Notes: generated by a model not told the origin, from the sequence alone. A DNA stretch of 64,000 nucleotides from an uncultured Sphingorhabdus sp. (GCA_947492905.1 CANLOL010000001.1:1962578-2026577), one strand, 5' to 3'. Positions 17,454-27,556 are shown, numbered from the stretch's first letter. Program-made: numbers and translations.

Positions 17454-17845
17454 CCTTCTGTCGCCAAATCTGCAAGCGCCTTGGTTCGGCGTTTAGTCTC
17501 ATTCTCCAAGCAGCTATAGCGCAACAAAGGCTCTGCACTGCCTCCGCGAAAACGATAGGATTCGGTTAAACAATGGCTATCGCGAAATGCAATCCAATTG
17601 CGCTGCGCCTCTAGCAATGCCTCTGCATATCCGATGCGGCCATCCTCATCTTGGCTCTTATCCAAATCCTTCATATGGTTATGGGTGACTTCCCATTGTA
17701 TGTTCAGTTTTTTATCAGCAGCTTGATAGGCTTCATAGGCACAGACATTCATCTGATGCTGCGTCAGAGGTTCATCGCAAGGATTAACAGCGTTTTCTGT
17801 TGCTACAGCTTGTATCAATAAGAAAGCTATTGAAATTGATGTCAT
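17450..17845 (-). CDS. LprI-like/DUF1311 exported protein (lysozyme-inhibitor family)
   Basis: 131 residues with a short N-terminal signal sequence and the DUF1311 pattern: NPCDEPLTQHQMNVCAYEAY, then a helical segment with AQRNWIAFRDSHCLTE and a final YSCLENE, i.e. four paired cysteines. Members include the mycobacterial lysozyme inhibitor LprI and many uncharacterised periplasmic proteins. Overlaps its neighbours by 4 nt on both sides. Inhibition of lysozyme here is only a family-based guess. Confidence 0.8.
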   Translation of the reverse strand: MTSISIAFLLIQAVATENAVNPCDEPLTQHQMNVCAYEAYQAADKKLNIQWEVTHNHMKDLDKSQDEDGRIGYAEALLEAQRNWIAFRDSHCLTESYRFRGGSAEPLLRYSCLENETKRRTKALADLATEG

Positions 17846-18273
17846 TGATAGCCCTTTTCGTTCTGATAGAAGCTTTTGTCAGAATTAGCTTTATCTTCTC
17901 CCGTATCTAAAGAACCCAGAACTGAATATGAACCATCTGATTTTCGTAGCAAATAAAACTCTGTTTTAAACGAACCATCCTCTGGCCAATTTATTCCGCA
18001 ACGCCCTATTATAATTTCATCAGAGTCAGATAATGGCATATAATCAGCATTTATTTGGAATAATTCGCCTACCGCTAATTCATTCCCTTTTTGAACTTTT
18101 GTCACTCTAATATTACACTTGCCACTTGCCCTAGTACAATAGGCTTCACCGGTAATTATTGATGTTGCGAGACGTGTTTTTGCTTCATTTACTAAATATC
18201 TACACGCATCTGCAGGACTGCTAGTTGCAAACCCGCATACCGCCAAGATATAGAGTATGAAACGCAAACTCAC
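17842..18273 (-). CDS. Hypothetical exported Cys-containing protein, GTG start
   Basis: About 143 residues. The frame is open a little further, but the GTG at 18273 overlaps the bioB TGA (GTGA), has GGAGG about 8 nt upstream, and yields a clean signal peptide ([14 protein letters not shown]...ADA), so it is chosen. The mature protein has four cysteines ([21 protein letters not shown]) and a beta-rich look. No known family is recognised. Its stop overlaps the LprI-like start (4 nt). It is the first of three consecutive small exported Cys-rich proteins between bioB and pccA. Confidence 0.68.
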   Translation of the reverse strand: MSLRFILYILAVCGFATSSPADACRYLVNEAKTRLATSIITGEAYCTRASGKCNIRVTKVQKGNELAVGELFQINADYMPLSDSDEIIIGRCGINWPEDGSFKTEFYLLRKSDGSYSVLGSLDTGEDKANSDKSFYQNEKGYQ

Positions 18274-19295
18274 TCTGCCGCCTCCAAAGTCCCTTTGCAT
18301 GCGCCTTTTTCAGCTCTTAGGGGTTCTTCACCTTGCAGCGCCGTCAAACCAAGGCGATCAAATAATGCTGCATCGCTATCATCACCCGCATTGGGCGCGG
18401 TGAGCAATTTATCGCCCGTAAAGATGCTGTTCGCGCCCGCCATAAAACAGAGCGCCTGCGTGGCCTCGCTCATGCTCTCGCGGCCAGCGGACAAGCGCAC
18501 CATGCTCATAGGCATAGTGATGCGCGCAGCAGCTACCGTGCGGACAAATTCTATATCGTCAATTTTGGCCATCGGCGTATCGGCGAGCATATCGCCCAAA
18601 ACCGTTCCTTTTACGGGAACAAGCGCATTAACCGGCACGCTTTCAGGATGCGCGGGCAGTGTCGCCAATGTATGGATGAAGCCAACGCGATCTTCGCGCG
18701 TTTCGCCCATCCCAACAATACCGCCGCTGCACACATTAATGCCGCTGTTGCGCACATGATCGAGCGTTTCCAGACGGTCCGACATTTTACGCGTGGAAAT
18801 GGCACGTTCATAATATTCTGGGCTGCTATCGATATTATGGTTATAATAATCAAGGCCAGCTTCGGCGAGCATATCAGCCTGTTTTGGTGAGAGCATCCCC
18901 AGCGTCATACAGGTTTCCATGCCCATTTCGCGCACGCCTTTTACAATCTCAACTATCGCTGGCATATCGCGATCTTTAGGATTGCGCCACGCAGCGCCCA
19001 TACAAAAACGTTGCGAGCCATTATCTTTGGCTTGGGCAGCGGATTGTAAAACTTGCCTTACGTCCATAAGTTTTGTTGCTGCAACGCCGCTATCGGCATG
19101 CACGCTCTGGCTACAATAGCCGCAATCCTCTGGGCAACCGCCCGTTTTGATAGACAGCAATGTGCAAAGCTGCACTTCATTGGGCTTATGATGTTCGCGG
19201 TGCACCGCCATAGATTGCGCCATTAGATCGCCAAAAGGCATATCAAATAATGTTGCGATTTCTTCGCGGGTCCAATCGGTACGAATTTCCATCAA
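18270..19295 (-). CDS. bioB: Biotin synthase
   Basis: Radical-SAM enzyme that inserts sulfur into dethiobiotin. 341 residues with CPEDCGYC (Cys54, 58, 61) for the 4Fe-4S cluster, and the downstream [18 protein letters not shown] and SAGRESM blocks for substrate and the 2Fe-2S cluster. No other bio genes are in the window. It overlaps scpA by 4 nt inside the propionyl-CoA operon, suggesting that biotin supply is tied to PCC. Confidence 0.97.
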   Translation of the reverse strand: MMEIRTDWTREEIATLFDMPFGDLMAQSMAVHREHHKPNEVQLCTLLSIKTGGCPEDCGYCSQSVHADSGVAATKLMDVRQVLQSAAQAKDNGSQRFCMGAAWRNPKDRDMPAIVEIVKGVREMGMETCMTLGMLSPKQADMLAEAGLDYYNHNIDSSPEYYERAISTRKMSDRLETLDHVRNSGINVCSGGIVGMGETREDRVGFIHTLATLPAHPESVPVNALVPVKGTVLGDMLADTPMAKIDDIEFVRTVAAARITMPMSMVRLSAGRESMSEATQALCFMAGANSIFTGDKLLTAPNAGDDSDAALFDRLGLTALQGEEPLRAEKGACKGTLEAAE

Positions 19296-21661
19296 TCTTC
19301 CTCATTTATTGGCGGCATATTATGCCCCATTAATCTCAATATATCCGCGGCACATTCCACAATATTGCTTCCTGGACCATAGATACCGACAACACCGCTG
19401 TCACGCAGATATTGATAATCTTGCGGCGGAATTACCCCGCCAGCAAATACCTTCACATGCGACAGATCATTCTCTTTGAGCAATTTAATGAGTCCAGGAA
19501 TGAGCGTTTTATGCCCTGCGGCAAGGCTAGATGCGCCCACAGCATCGACATTTTCGGATTTCGCAAGCTGCATAGTTTCTTCGGGGGTTTGAAACAATGG
19601 CCCAGAAATAACATCAAAACCCATATCGGTAAAAGCACTAGATACCACATTTGCGCCGCGATCATGGCCATCTTGTCCCATTTTGGCGACCAATATCTTG
19701 GGCTTGCGGCCAAGACGCTGAGATACGGCATCGATACCATCCACCACCAATGCATATTGCGGATCACCTTCATAGGCTGCGCCATATATGCCTTTAACGG
19801 GTGTAGGCTTAGTTGCATATCGGCCAAAAGCGGCCTCCATTGCATCCGATATTTCACCCAGTGATGCCCGAAGACGTGCCGCTTTAACGGCTAAATCTAA
19901 TAAATTATTAGACATATCCGCTGGTTGCGCAGTTGTTGTAATACCATCATCCCCTTCGACAGGCTCAGGGCGAACGGGGCTATTTTTATCGGCTATGGTA
20001 TTAGACATATCCGTTCGTGTTGAGCTTGTCGAAACACCGTCATCGTCAGGCTCAGGGCGAACGGGGCTATTTTTATCGGCTATGGTATTAGACATATCCG
20101 TTCGTGTTGAGCTTGTCGAAACACCGTCAGGCTCAGGGCGAACGACGTTGTTTCTAGCACCTTCGGTAATCGCCTTCAGCGCAGCCTGACAAGCGGCTTC
20201 ATCGCGTGCATCGCGCATAGATTGCAGACGCTTAATCTGACCATCGCGCACCTTAGCATTATCAACCTCTAGCGTTTCAAGCTGCTCTTCATCATCCAGC
20301 ACATATTTATTCACACCAACAATAACATCGTCGCCTTTATCAACGCGCGCTTGCCGTCCTGCTGCGGCTTCTTCGATCATGGCTTTGGGCCAACCATCGG
20401 CCACAGCCTTGGCCATTCCGCCTTCTGAAATCACTTTTTCTATGATTTCCCAAGCTTTATCCACCAATTCTGACGTCAAGGCTTCAACATAATAGCTGCC
20501 ACCTAAGGGATCGACGACCTTGGTGATGCCTGCTTCTTCTTGGAGAACTATTTGCGTATTGCGTGCAATGCGCGCCGAGAAATCCGTCGGCAATGCGATG
20601 GCTTCGTCAAGCGCATTAGTATGCAATGATTGCGTACCGCCCAATGTCGCGGCCATCGCTTCTATGGTGGTGCGGATAACATTATTATAGGGATCTTGTT
20701 CCGTCAGCGACACACCAGATGTTTGGCAATGGGTGCGCAGCATTTTAGAACGCTCTGATTTTGCCCCCAAACCGCTCATAACACGGTGCCATAAGGTACG
20801 GGCGGCGCGTAACTTAGCCACTTCCATAAAGAAATTCATGCCAATACCGAAAAAGAAACTCAAACGCCCTGCAAAAGCATCAATATCCAGCCCTGTTTCC
20901 ATAGCTTGCCGCGCATATTCTCGGCCATCGGCAATAGTGAAGGCGAGCTCTTGCACCGCAGTCGCTCCTGCTTCGTGCATATGATAGCCCGAAATTGATA
21001 TGCTATTGAATTTTGGCATATTGGCCGATGTATAGGCGATAATGTCCGATATAATCCGCATCGAAGGAACTGGTGGATAAATATAGGTATTGCGCACCAT
21101 AAATTCTTTTAGAATATCATTTTGAATCGTACCCGCCAATTGATCTTGCGATACGCCTTGTTCTTCTGCGGCGACGATATAAAATGCTAGGCACGGGATA
21201 ACCGCGCCGTTCATGGTCATAGAAACCGACATTTTATCAAGCGGGATTTGATCGAAGAGTATTTTCATATCCTCGACGCTATCAATCGCAACGCCAGCCT
21301 TGCCTACATCGCCAACGACGCGCGGATGATCGCTATCATAACCGCGATGCGTAGCCAAATCAAAGGCTACCGAGAGTCCCTTTTGCCCCGCAGCTAGATT
21401 GCGCCTATAAAAAGCATTGCTCTCTTCAGCGGTTGAAAAGCCTGCATATTGACGAATAGTCCAAGGACGCCCTGCATACATGCTCGCCTTGACGCCGCGC
21501 GTAAATGGTCCAAACCCTGGCAATCCAGGGTCATCGGCATCATCCGCTGTATAGAGCGGTTTTACAGTAATCCCCTCGGGGGTTTCCCAATTAAGATCGC
21601 GGCCTTTTACTTCTTTATCGGCCAGAGCTTCCCAATCGCTTATTTCAGGCTTATCGCTCAT
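19292..21661 (-). CDS. scpA: Methylmalonyl-CoA mutase with a repeat-bearing linker
   Basis: Adenosylcobalamin enzyme that turns (R)-methylmalonyl-CoA into succinyl-CoA. 789 residues: TIM-barrel substrate domain to about residue 490 ([30 protein letters not shown]), a linker, and the B12-binding domain with GQDGHDRG (axial His666), GASSLAAGH and GGVIPP. Family members are about 710-730 residues; the excess is in the linker (about 504-585), where two and a half copies of a [26 protein letters not shown] unit are encoded. The flanking sequence joins smoothly to the normal B12-domain start ([20 protein letters not shown]), so it is probably functional. Its start overlaps the preceding gene by 1 nt. 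Called mutA/mcmA in other systems. Confidence 0.95.
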   Translation of the reverse strand: MSDKPEISDWEALADKEVKGRDLNWETPEGITVKPLYTADDADDPGLPGFGPFTRGVKASMYAGRPWTIRQYAGFSTAEESNAFYRRNLAAGQKGLSVAFDLATHRGYDSDHPRVVGDVGKAGVAIDSVEDMKILFDQIPLDKMSVSMTMNGAVIPCLAFYIVAAEEQGVSQDQLAGTIQNDILKEFMVRNTYIYPPVPSMRIISDIIAYTSANMPKFNSISISGYHMHEAGATAVQELAFTIADGREYARQAMETGLDIDAFAGRLSFFFGIGMNFFMEVAKLRAARTLWHRVMSGLGAKSERSKMLRTHCQTSGVSLTEQDPYNNVIRTTIEAMAATLGGTQSLHTNALDEAIALPTDFSARIARNTQIVLQEEAGITKVVDPLGGSYYVEALTSELVDKAWEIIEKVISEGGMAKAVADGWPKAMIEEAAAGRQARVDKGDDVIVGVNKYVLDDEEQLETLEVDNAKVRDGQIKRLQSMRDARDEAACQAALKAITEGARNNVVRPEPDGVSTSSTRTDMSNTIADKNSPVRPEPDDDGVSTSSTRTDMSNTIADKNSPVRPEPVEGDDGITTTAQPADMSNNLLDLAVKAARLRASLGEISDAMEAAFGRYATKPTPVKGIYGAAYEGDPQYALVVDGIDAVSQRLGRKPKILVAKMGQDGHDRGANVVSSAFTDMGFDVISGPLFQTPEETMQLAKSENVDAVGASSLAAGHKTLIPGLIKLLKENDLSHVKVFAGGVIPPQDYQYLRDSGVVGIYGPGSNIVECAADILRLMGHNMPPINEED
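19951..20146. repeat. REP-like repeat array inserted in frame in scpA
   Basis: A direct repeat begins CAGGCTCAGGGCGAACG at 19960 (87-nt unit), 20047 (81-nt unit) and 20128 (partial). Each unit also holds CGTTCGTGTTGAGCTTGTCG, an imperfect inverse of the CGACAGGCTCAGGGCGAACG motif, so units can fold as hairpins. Copy 1 keeps CCCCTTCGACAGGCTCAGG. Both spacings are multiples of three. This sequence type is recalled as a common extragenic palindrome in sphingomonads. Confidence 0.85.
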
Positions 21662-22443
21662 TATTGACCCTTAAACTGTGCTTTGCGTTTTTGTAAGAAT
21701 GAAATAGCACCCTCGCGAGCATCTGAACTATCGCCTGCAACTCTTTGATTTTCAGCTTCTATCCGTAGTGCAGTAGCATAATCGCTTTCTAGAGCAGCAG
21801 CCAAGCCTTGGCGCATCAATCCAATGGCAACGGTCGGCCCATTGGCCAGTTTTTGGGCTAATGCTGTAGCTTCACTCATCAATGCATCATCCTCAACGCA
21901 TTTATAGATTAAACCCCAATCAGCCGCTTTATCACCGCCAATTTTTTCGCCCAACAACATCATTTCGGTAGCACGGGCTTTACCCACCAATCGCGCCAAC
22001 ATCCAAGATGCACCGCCATCAGGAACAAGGCCAATGTTAACAAAAGCCTGTAAAAAATAGGCTGATTTACCGGCAATCGCGAAATCACTAGCAAGGGCAA
22101 GGCTGCACCCTACACCCGCCGCAGGACCATTCACTGCTGTGACCACAGGAATAGGAAGCTTTGATAATTTCACCATAGTTGGATTATAGGATCGCGTTAG
22201 GGCTTTATAGGCGTTTTGACCGCCGGTCACATCACCACCAGCTCCCGCTGCTAGATCCGCGCCAGAGCAAAATGCGCGTCCCTCACCTGTTATTAGCAAA
22301 GCCCGAGCATCACCCAAATGATCGAGGGCATCAGAAATATCATCTGCCATTTGCGGCGGCATAGCATTTAATCGCTCAGGTCTGTTGAGCGTAATGGTTG
22401 CTATATTATCGGAAACCTCAAATTTGATGGTCTCATATGCCAT
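21661..22443 (-). CDS. Enoyl-CoA hydratase/isomerase family protein
   Basis: 260-residue crotonase-fold protein with [12 protein letters not shown], the oxyanion-hole [10 protein letters not shown] and [16 protein letters not shown]. The first catalytic Glu of true hydratases is not kept, and the second is Asp (GLVPDGG), the pattern of PaaG-like isomerases and related enzymes, so hydratase activity is uncertain. ATG at 22443 has GGAGAG 7-12 nt upstream and starts the conserved [10 protein letters not shown]; the longer frame is rejected. Its TAA overlaps the scpA ATG. It probably acts on acyl-CoA intermediates entering the propionyl-CoA route. Confidence 0.88.
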   Translation of the reverse strand: MAYETIKFEVSDNIATITLNRPERLNAMPPQMADDISDALDHLGDARALLITGEGRAFCSGADLAAGAGGDVTGGQNAYKALTRSYNPTMVKLSKLPIPVVTAVNGPAAGVGCSLALASDFAIAGKSAYFLQAFVNIGLVPDGGASWMLARLVGKARATEMMLLGEKIGGDKAADWGLIYKCVEDDALMSEATALAQKLANGPTVAIGLMRQGLAAALESDYATALRIEAENQRVAGDSSDAREGAISFLQKRKAQFKGQ

Positions 22444-22540
22444 TATTTTCTCTCCTTCACCCCTATTTTCATTATATTGTGCAATATTTCGACACATAAA
22501 GCACAATTTGTCATTTTATGACGACAATTTATCATTCTCA

Positions 22541-22969
22541 CTATTTTGGACTTTCCATAATTTCAGTGAGCATTCCGCCCATGTCTTTGGGGTGAACGAA
22601 AAATATCATTGTGCCATGCGCTCCAATGCGCGGCTCGCCCAATATACGTTTGCCCATTGCTTCAAACTCGGCCTTAGCCGTCATAATATCGGGCACTTCA
22701 AAACAAATATGATGCTGTCCGCCCAAGGGGTTTTTCGCCAAAAATCCATGGATAGGACTATCAGCATTTAAGGGTTCAATAAGCTCAATCTGCGTTCCAT
22801 TCATTGCGCCGTCATTGGGTGTATCAACGAAACATACTTTGACGCCTTGTTCGGGCATATCAAACGGTTCTGATATATGCGTTGCGCCCATAGTGTCGCG
22901 CCAGTGAATGATGCTATCGGCGATCGATGGCGTTGCAACACCAATATGGTTTAATCGGCCTAGCTTCAT
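22541..22969 (-). CDS. mce: Methylmalonyl-CoA epimerase
   Basis: Interconverts (S)- and (R)-methylmalonyl-CoA, linking PCC to the mutase. A 142-residue VOC-fold protein with two beta-alpha-beta-beta-beta halves: LNHIGVATPSI holds the first metal His, and GQHHICFEV and the late Glu in MLTEIME supply the other ligands. It overlaps the DUF808 gene upstream by 4 nt. Context with pccAB and scpA makes the assignment firm. Confidence 0.95.
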   Translation of the reverse strand: MKLGRLNHIGVATPSIADSIIHWRDTMGATHISEPFDMPEQGVKVCFVDTPNDGAMNGTQIELIEPLNADSPIHGFLAKNPLGGQHHICFEVPDIMTAKAEFEAMGKRILGEPRIGAHGTMIFFVHPKDMGGMLTEIMESPK

Positions 22970-23919
22970 TGGCCTTGCTCCTTTGCCTTTGGATGCAAAA
23001 ACTTATGAGCTATTGGCGCGATCATAGAGCCTATGATAACACCGAAAATACCGCTGAGAATTGCGAAAACCAGCCATTCGACAAAGCCCACCCAGCTTGT
23101 TGGGGATAGTCCGATTACGAATTGTGATATGATATCAATCAGATGCTCTGGGCCATGCCATCCCATAACGGCGATATTATGCACCAATAATCCGCCGCCA
23201 ACCCAAGCCATAGCCAGCGTTCCTATGATAGAAATAGTGGTGAGGAGTTTGGGCATGAATGCCACCAATCCGCGCCCAAAACTTGCCAAAGCGCCGGATT
23301 TTTCGCGCGCCAGATGCAATCCAACATCATCCATTTTTACGATCACGGCCACTGTTCCATAAACAACGACTGTTATAACCAGACCAATTAAGGCCAAAAC
23401 TAGCCCTTGTTGCCACCAGACTTCATCCGCCACTTCAGACAGTGCAATCGCCATAATCTCGGCGGACAATATCAAGTCGGTGCGGATCGCGCCTTTGACC
23501 ATTTCTTCTTCGCGCTCAGGCCCGCTATCTAATGCAGCCTCATGATGCACATTGGTTTCATCAACATGGAATAGTTCCAATATCTTTTCCGCTGCTTCAT
23601 AACAAAGGAATAACCCACCAATAATAAGGATAATCGGGATTAGGAAAGGCGCAAATTGCCCAAGCAAAACCGCGATCGGCAGCAAAATGACCATTTTATT
23701 GAAAATCGATCCGCGCGCGATGCGCCAGATCATAGGGAGCTCACGTGCTGGCGAAAAACCTGTGACATAGCTAGGCGTTACAGCTGCATCATCAATCACC
23801 ACACCAGCGGTTTTTGCCCCTGCTCGCGCAGCGGCGGCTCCTATATCATCTATCGAAGCTGCTGCTACTTTTGCAATAGCAGCAACATCATCCAATAAAG
23901 CGACTAATCCTGATGGCAC
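22966..23919 (-). CDS. DUF808 (YedI-like) inner membrane protein
   Basis: 317 residues. The N-terminal MPSGLVALLDDVAAIAKVAA and DDIGAAAARAGAKTAGVVIDD are the strongly conserved start of the DUF808 family, and several membrane segments follow (about 85-115, 165-205, 220-250, 270-305). E. coli YedI belongs here; its function is unknown. The stop overlaps the mce start by 4 nt, so it is translated within the propionate run, but no metabolic link is known. Confidence 0.88.
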   Translation of the reverse strand: MPSGLVALLDDVAAIAKVAAASIDDIGAAAARAGAKTAGVVIDDAAVTPSYVTGFSPARELPMIWRIARGSIFNKMVILLPIAVLLGQFAPFLIPIILIIGGLFLCYEAAEKILELFHVDETNVHHEAALDSGPEREEEMVKGAIRTDLILSAEIMAIALSEVADEVWWQQGLVLALIGLVITVVVYGTVAVIVKMDDVGLHLAREKSGALASFGRGLVAFMPKLLTTISIIGTLAMAWVGGGLLVHNIAVMGWHGPEHLIDIISQFVIGLSPTSWVGFVEWLVFAILSGIFGVIIGSMIAPIAHKFLHPKAKEQGQ

Positions 23920-23984
23920 AATATTTTATCCTTTAGTTTGGTGTATTTTAATCTACATCTTGTAATAATATCTCTACCTTGACT

Positions 23985-24467
23985 TCAATGACTCATAAGA
24001 AGCTTCAACCTTTTTTTGGCCTCAAACAACCATTTAGCAATATAACCTGAATGACTTGATTTATGATTTAGCCACTCCTTCCAATAATCATATTGCTCTT
24101 TAACTGTACCAACATGCAGCGACTCAGCAAATTCAAAAGTCTCCACAAGCTGAGGGCATGAGGTAATATCATTTTTATCATGAATATAGACTTTAAAACC
24201 TCGCCCCATATCTCTGCACATACCAGAAGGATAGCTATCTTTCCGAGATCCATTACATAATACCTTCCAACCTTTTGGTTCTATTGAATTACGGAACAAT
24301 TCAAGAGTATGAAAAGCATCACTTCCTGTCCATTTGCTTCGACCAAATACCTTAGAAGTAACAACCATTTCAATATACTCATGGCTATCTAGAAACACCA
24401 ATTCGCAATCTTCTACATCGCCATCCATATGCATTAACTTAACTACAGCTAGTTTTTTATCACTCAT
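23985..24467 (-). CDS. Hypothetical cytoplasmic protein
   Basis: 160 residues, no signal peptide or membrane helix. Starts at an ATG that overlaps the TGA of pccB (ATGA), with [13 protein letters not shown] near the N-terminus, an [13 protein letters not shown] segment in the middle and a basic C-terminus rich in Lys, Trp and Tyr ([11 protein letters not shown]). Five cysteines are present. I recognise no family. Base composition is AT-richer than pccB and mce, which may point to acquisition. A 65-nt gap separates it from the DUF808 gene. Confidence 0.62.
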   Translation of the reverse strand: MSDKKLAVVKLMHMDGDVEDCELVFLDSHEYIEMVVTSKVFGRSKWTGSDAFHTLELFRNSIEPKGWKVLCNGSRKDSYPSGMCRDMGRGFKVYIHDKNDITSCPQLVETFEFAESLHVGTVKEQYDYWKEWLNHKSSHSGYIAKWLFEAKKRLKLLMSH

Positions 24468-25996
24468 AACGGGATATTGTCATGTTTTTTCCACGGGTTT
24501 TCTAATTGCTTATTGCGCAATTTACGAAGCCCCAGAGCGATACGTTTGCGGGTATTATGCGGAAAGATTATCTCATCAATAAATCCTTTTTGCGCCGCAA
24601 TGAAAGGATTGGCAAAGCGATCTTCATATTCTTTGGTTCGCTGAGCAATTTTATCCTCATCGCCAATGTCCGAGCGGAATATAATCTCCACAGCGCCCTT
24701 TGCGCCCATCACCGCAATTTCTGCGCTCGGCCATGCATAATTTAGATCACCGCGCAAATGCTTTGACGCCATGACGTCATAGGCCCCACCATAAGCTTTC
24801 CTGGTGATTATCGTGATTTTGGGTACAGTGGCTTCTCCGTAAGCGAACAATAATTTTGCACCATGTTTAATGATACCACCATATTCCTGCGACGTACCTG
24901 GCAAGAAACCGGGAACATCGACAAAGGTCACAATTGGTATTTCAAAAGCATCACAAAAACGCACAAAACGCGCTGCCTTTTTCGATGAATTTATATCCAA
25001 TACGCCTGCTAAAACCATCGGTTGATTGGCCACTATCCCAACCGTTCGCCCTTCGATACGGCCAAAACCAATGATGATATTGGCGGCATGGTCGGGCTGC
25101 ACTTCAAAGAAATCACCCTCATCAACGGTTTTGTTGATAATTTCATGCATGTCATAAGGCTGATTAGCACTATCGGGTATGATCGTATCAAGGCTTGGAA
25201 TTTGCCGATCCCATTCATCCGCCGTTGGGCGCTCTGGCACGTTAGAGCGGTTATTTTCAGGCAAATAATCAAAGAAATCACGCGCTGCTAAAAGAGCCTC
25301 TATATCATTTTCAAAAGCATTATCGGCAACGCCCGATTTTGAAGTATGCGTCGCTGCACCGCCCAATTCCTCTTGTGTTACCACTTCATTGGTTACAGTT
25401 TTTACCACATCGGGGCCCGTTACAAACATATAGCTGCTGTCTTTAACCATGAATATAAAATCGGTCATCGCAGGGGAATATACAGCCCCGCCCGCGCATG
25501 GCCCCATAATAAGGCTGATTTGCGGTACAACGCCCGATGCCAATACATTGCGCTGAAATACTTCTGCATAGCCGCCCAATGAAGCAACGCCTTCTTGGAT
25601 ACGCGCACCGCCGCTATCATTAATACCAATGATTGGCGCGCCTACTTTCATCGCATTATCCATTAATTTACAGATTTTTTGAGCATGGGCCTCGGATAAA
25701 GAACCTCCAAACACTGTAAAGTCTTGACTGTAAACATATACAAAACGGCCATTAATAGTACCAGAACCAGTTACAACGCCGTCACCAGCTATTTTGGTTT
25801 CTTCCATACCAAAATCGACGCAACCATGTTCGACATACATGTCAAATTCTTCAAAACTATCTTGATCGAGCAAAACATTTATGCGTTCGCGGGCCGTTAA
25901 CTTACCCTTGGCATGCTGCGCATCGATACGCTTTTGTCCGCCGCCCAAATGAGCATCGGCGCGTTTTTTTTCCAATTTATCGATGATGTCATTCAT
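24464..25996 (-). CDS. pccB: Propionyl-CoA carboxylase beta subunit
   Basis: Carboxyltransferase that moves CO2 from biotin on PccA to propionyl-CoA. 510 residues, with two crotonase-like halves: [28 protein letters not shown] and [13 protein letters not shown] in the first, and [23 protein letters not shown] and [11 protein letters not shown] in the second. The ATG at 25996 has GAGGAA just upstream and the conserved N-terminus; the open frame further upstream only reads through a 12-nt repeat and is rejected. First gene of the long propionate run. Confidence 0.95.
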   Translation of the reverse strand: MNDIIDKLEKKRADAHLGGGQKRIDAQHAKGKLTARERINVLLDQDSFEEFDMYVEHGCVDFGMEETKIAGDGVVTGSGTINGRFVYVYSQDFTVFGGSLSEAHAQKICKLMDNAMKVGAPIIGINDSGGARIQEGVASLGGYAEVFQRNVLASGVVPQISLIMGPCAGGAVYSPAMTDFIFMVKDSSYMFVTGPDVVKTVTNEVVTQEELGGAATHTSKSGVADNAFENDIEALLAARDFFDYLPENNRSNVPERPTADEWDRQIPSLDTIIPDSANQPYDMHEIINKTVDEGDFFEVQPDHAANIIIGFGRIEGRTVGIVANQPMVLAGVLDINSSKKAARFVRFCDAFEIPIVTFVDVPGFLPGTSQEYGGIIKHGAKLLFAYGEATVPKITIITRKAYGGAYDVMASKHLRGDLNYAWPSAEIAVMGAKGAVEIIFRSDIGDEDKIAQRTKEYEDRFANPFIAAQKGFIDEIIFPHNTRKRIALGLRKLRNKQLENPWKKHDNIPL

Positions 25997-26010
25997 TTCC
26001 TCATCCCCAG

Positions 26011-26081
26011 ATATTGGACCAGATATTGGCCATATATTGCCCCATATATTGCCCCATATATTGCCCCAGATTTTGCACAAC
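26011..26081. repeat. 12-nt tandem repeat in the pccB 5' region
   Basis: About six units: two diverged (ATATTGGACCAG and an 11-nt ATATTGGCCAT), then ATATTGCCCCAT twice, ATATTGCCCCAG, then a degenerate ATTTTGCACAAC. It ends 15 nt before the pccB start codon, so it lies between the promoter and the ribosome-binding site or within the 5' UTR. Confidence 0.85.
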
Positions 26082-26145
26082 ATATTTTAATGCATTACAA
26101 AGCCTTTTCAAACTTCTTAATCGAACGATTAAAACATGTCACTTC

Positions 26146-27492
26146 TTATTTTAACAGCACCAATTCCTCGGCCATAGAGGGGTGCAAAGCAACCGTATCA
26201 TCAAAATCAGCCTTGGTCAGACCAGCCTTCACAGCCACCGCTGCGCCTTGGATTATCTCCGCAGATTCAGGCCCAATTAGATGCAATCCGACAACTTGTT
26301 CATTATCACCAGCGGTCACCATCTTATAAAGGCCGCGCTCCATACGCCCAGAAACAACATTTTTCATCGGCCTGAAATCACTACGATATATATTAACGCC
26401 ATCACCATATTTATCGCGCGCGGCAGCTTCCGTCATACCCACCGATGCGATTGGCGGGCTAGAAAATACTGCAGATGCAATATTATCATAGCTGATAGTG
26501 CGCGGATTACTGCCAAAAACGCTATCCGCAAAAGCATGACCTTCTCTGATAGCGACAGGCGTTAATTGCACTCTATCGGTGACATCACCCACTGCGTAAA
26601 TGGATGGTACAGATGTTTGATTATATTCATCGACTTTAATGGCGCCATTGGCGCTCATTTCAACGCCCAATTCCTCTAACCCTAGGCCATTGCTGTTGGG
26701 AACACGGCCCGTAGCAACCAACACAATATCAAATATATCCGGATCACCGCCATCACCAAATGATACTTTCAAACTGCCATCCGCAAGTTTTTCAATCTTT
26801 TCTAGCGGTGCATTCATGCGTAATTTCATATGTTTAGCTGTGCTAATTTCAATTAAACGCTCTACTATTTCCTGATCATAGCTGCGCAATAATGTGTCCG
26901 ACCTATTTGCGATTGTAACATCGCTGCCAAAGGCGTGAAATATGCCTGCAAATTCATTGGCGATATAGCCGCCGCCAACTACCAATAATCGCTTTGGCTG
27001 CTCTTCTAAATGGAATATTTCATTGGAACTAATAGCATGTTCAGCACCTTCGCAAGAGGCTGGAACTGGCCAACCGCCAGTGCATATTAATATTATTTTA
27101 GCGCTAATCGTATCGCCATTGGCCAATGTCACTTCATTGGGCCCAGATACAATCGCGCGTTGTTCAATCAATGTCACATCATTATTCGATAATGTATTGC
27201 CATAGAGACCTTCTAATCGGTCGATATCAGTCTGTACCAAATCGCGCAGACGCCCCCAATTAAACACGGGTTTTTCAACATCCCAACCAAAGCTCTCAGC
27301 CTCGCTTAAATCCTCGGCAAAATGAGCACCATAGGACAGCATCTTCTTGGGAACACAGCCCCGAATGACGCATGTCCCGCCAACGCGATATTCTTCTGCT
27401 AATGCGACTTTTGCGCCATGAGAAGCAGATATTCTCGCGGCTCTCACCCCGCCAGAGCCTGCTCCAATGACAAATAAATCATAATCAAACAT
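26146..27492 (-). CDS. gor: Glutathione-disulfide reductase
   Basis: FAD/NADPH enzyme that keeps glutathione reduced. 448 residues: FAD motif GAGSGGVRAAR (10-20), redox pair Cys41/Cys46 in GGTCVIRGCVPKK, NADPH motif GGGYIANEFAG with the Arg of NRSD downstream (NADPH preference), and the dimer His/Glu in LHPSMAEE (Ser where most have Thr). No lipoamide-type GGTCLNVGC, so dihydrolipoamide dehydrogenase is excluded. It probably has its own promoter; a 17-bp palindrome lies about 65 nt upstream of the start. Confidence 0.94.
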   Translation of the reverse strand: MFDYDLFVIGAGSGGVRAARISASHGAKVALAEEYRVGGTCVIRGCVPKKMLSYGAHFAEDLSEAESFGWDVEKPVFNWGRLRDLVQTDIDRLEGLYGNTLSNNDVTLIEQRAIVSGPNEVTLANGDTISAKIILICTGGWPVPASCEGAEHAISSNEIFHLEEQPKRLLVVGGGYIANEFAGIFHAFGSDVTIANRSDTLLRSYDQEIVERLIEISTAKHMKLRMNAPLEKIEKLADGSLKVSFGDGGDPDIFDIVLVATGRVPNSNGLGLEELGVEMSANGAIKVDEYNQTSVPSIYAVGDVTDRVQLTPVAIREGHAFADSVFGSNPRTISYDNIASAVFSSPPIASVGMTEAAARDKYGDGVNIYRSDFRPMKNVVSGRMERGLYKMVTAGDNEQVVGLHLIGPESAEIIQGAAVAVKAGLTKADFDDTVALHPSMAEELVLLK

Positions 27493-27556
27493 AGCTCTTT
27501 TCCCTTATAATATTTATTAATTTCTTTATTTTTGGACTCGAATAAATATCGGCCAT

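Noticed and set aside
19788-20189. Open frame antisense to the repeat section of scpA
   Set aside because: Shadow of the repeat units; no initiation signals and the mutase frame is clearly coding.
25997-26083. 29-residue extension of pccB encoding GNIWGNIW repeats
   Set aside because: It only translates the 12-nt tandem repeat and precedes a good ATG with its own ribosome site and conserved start.
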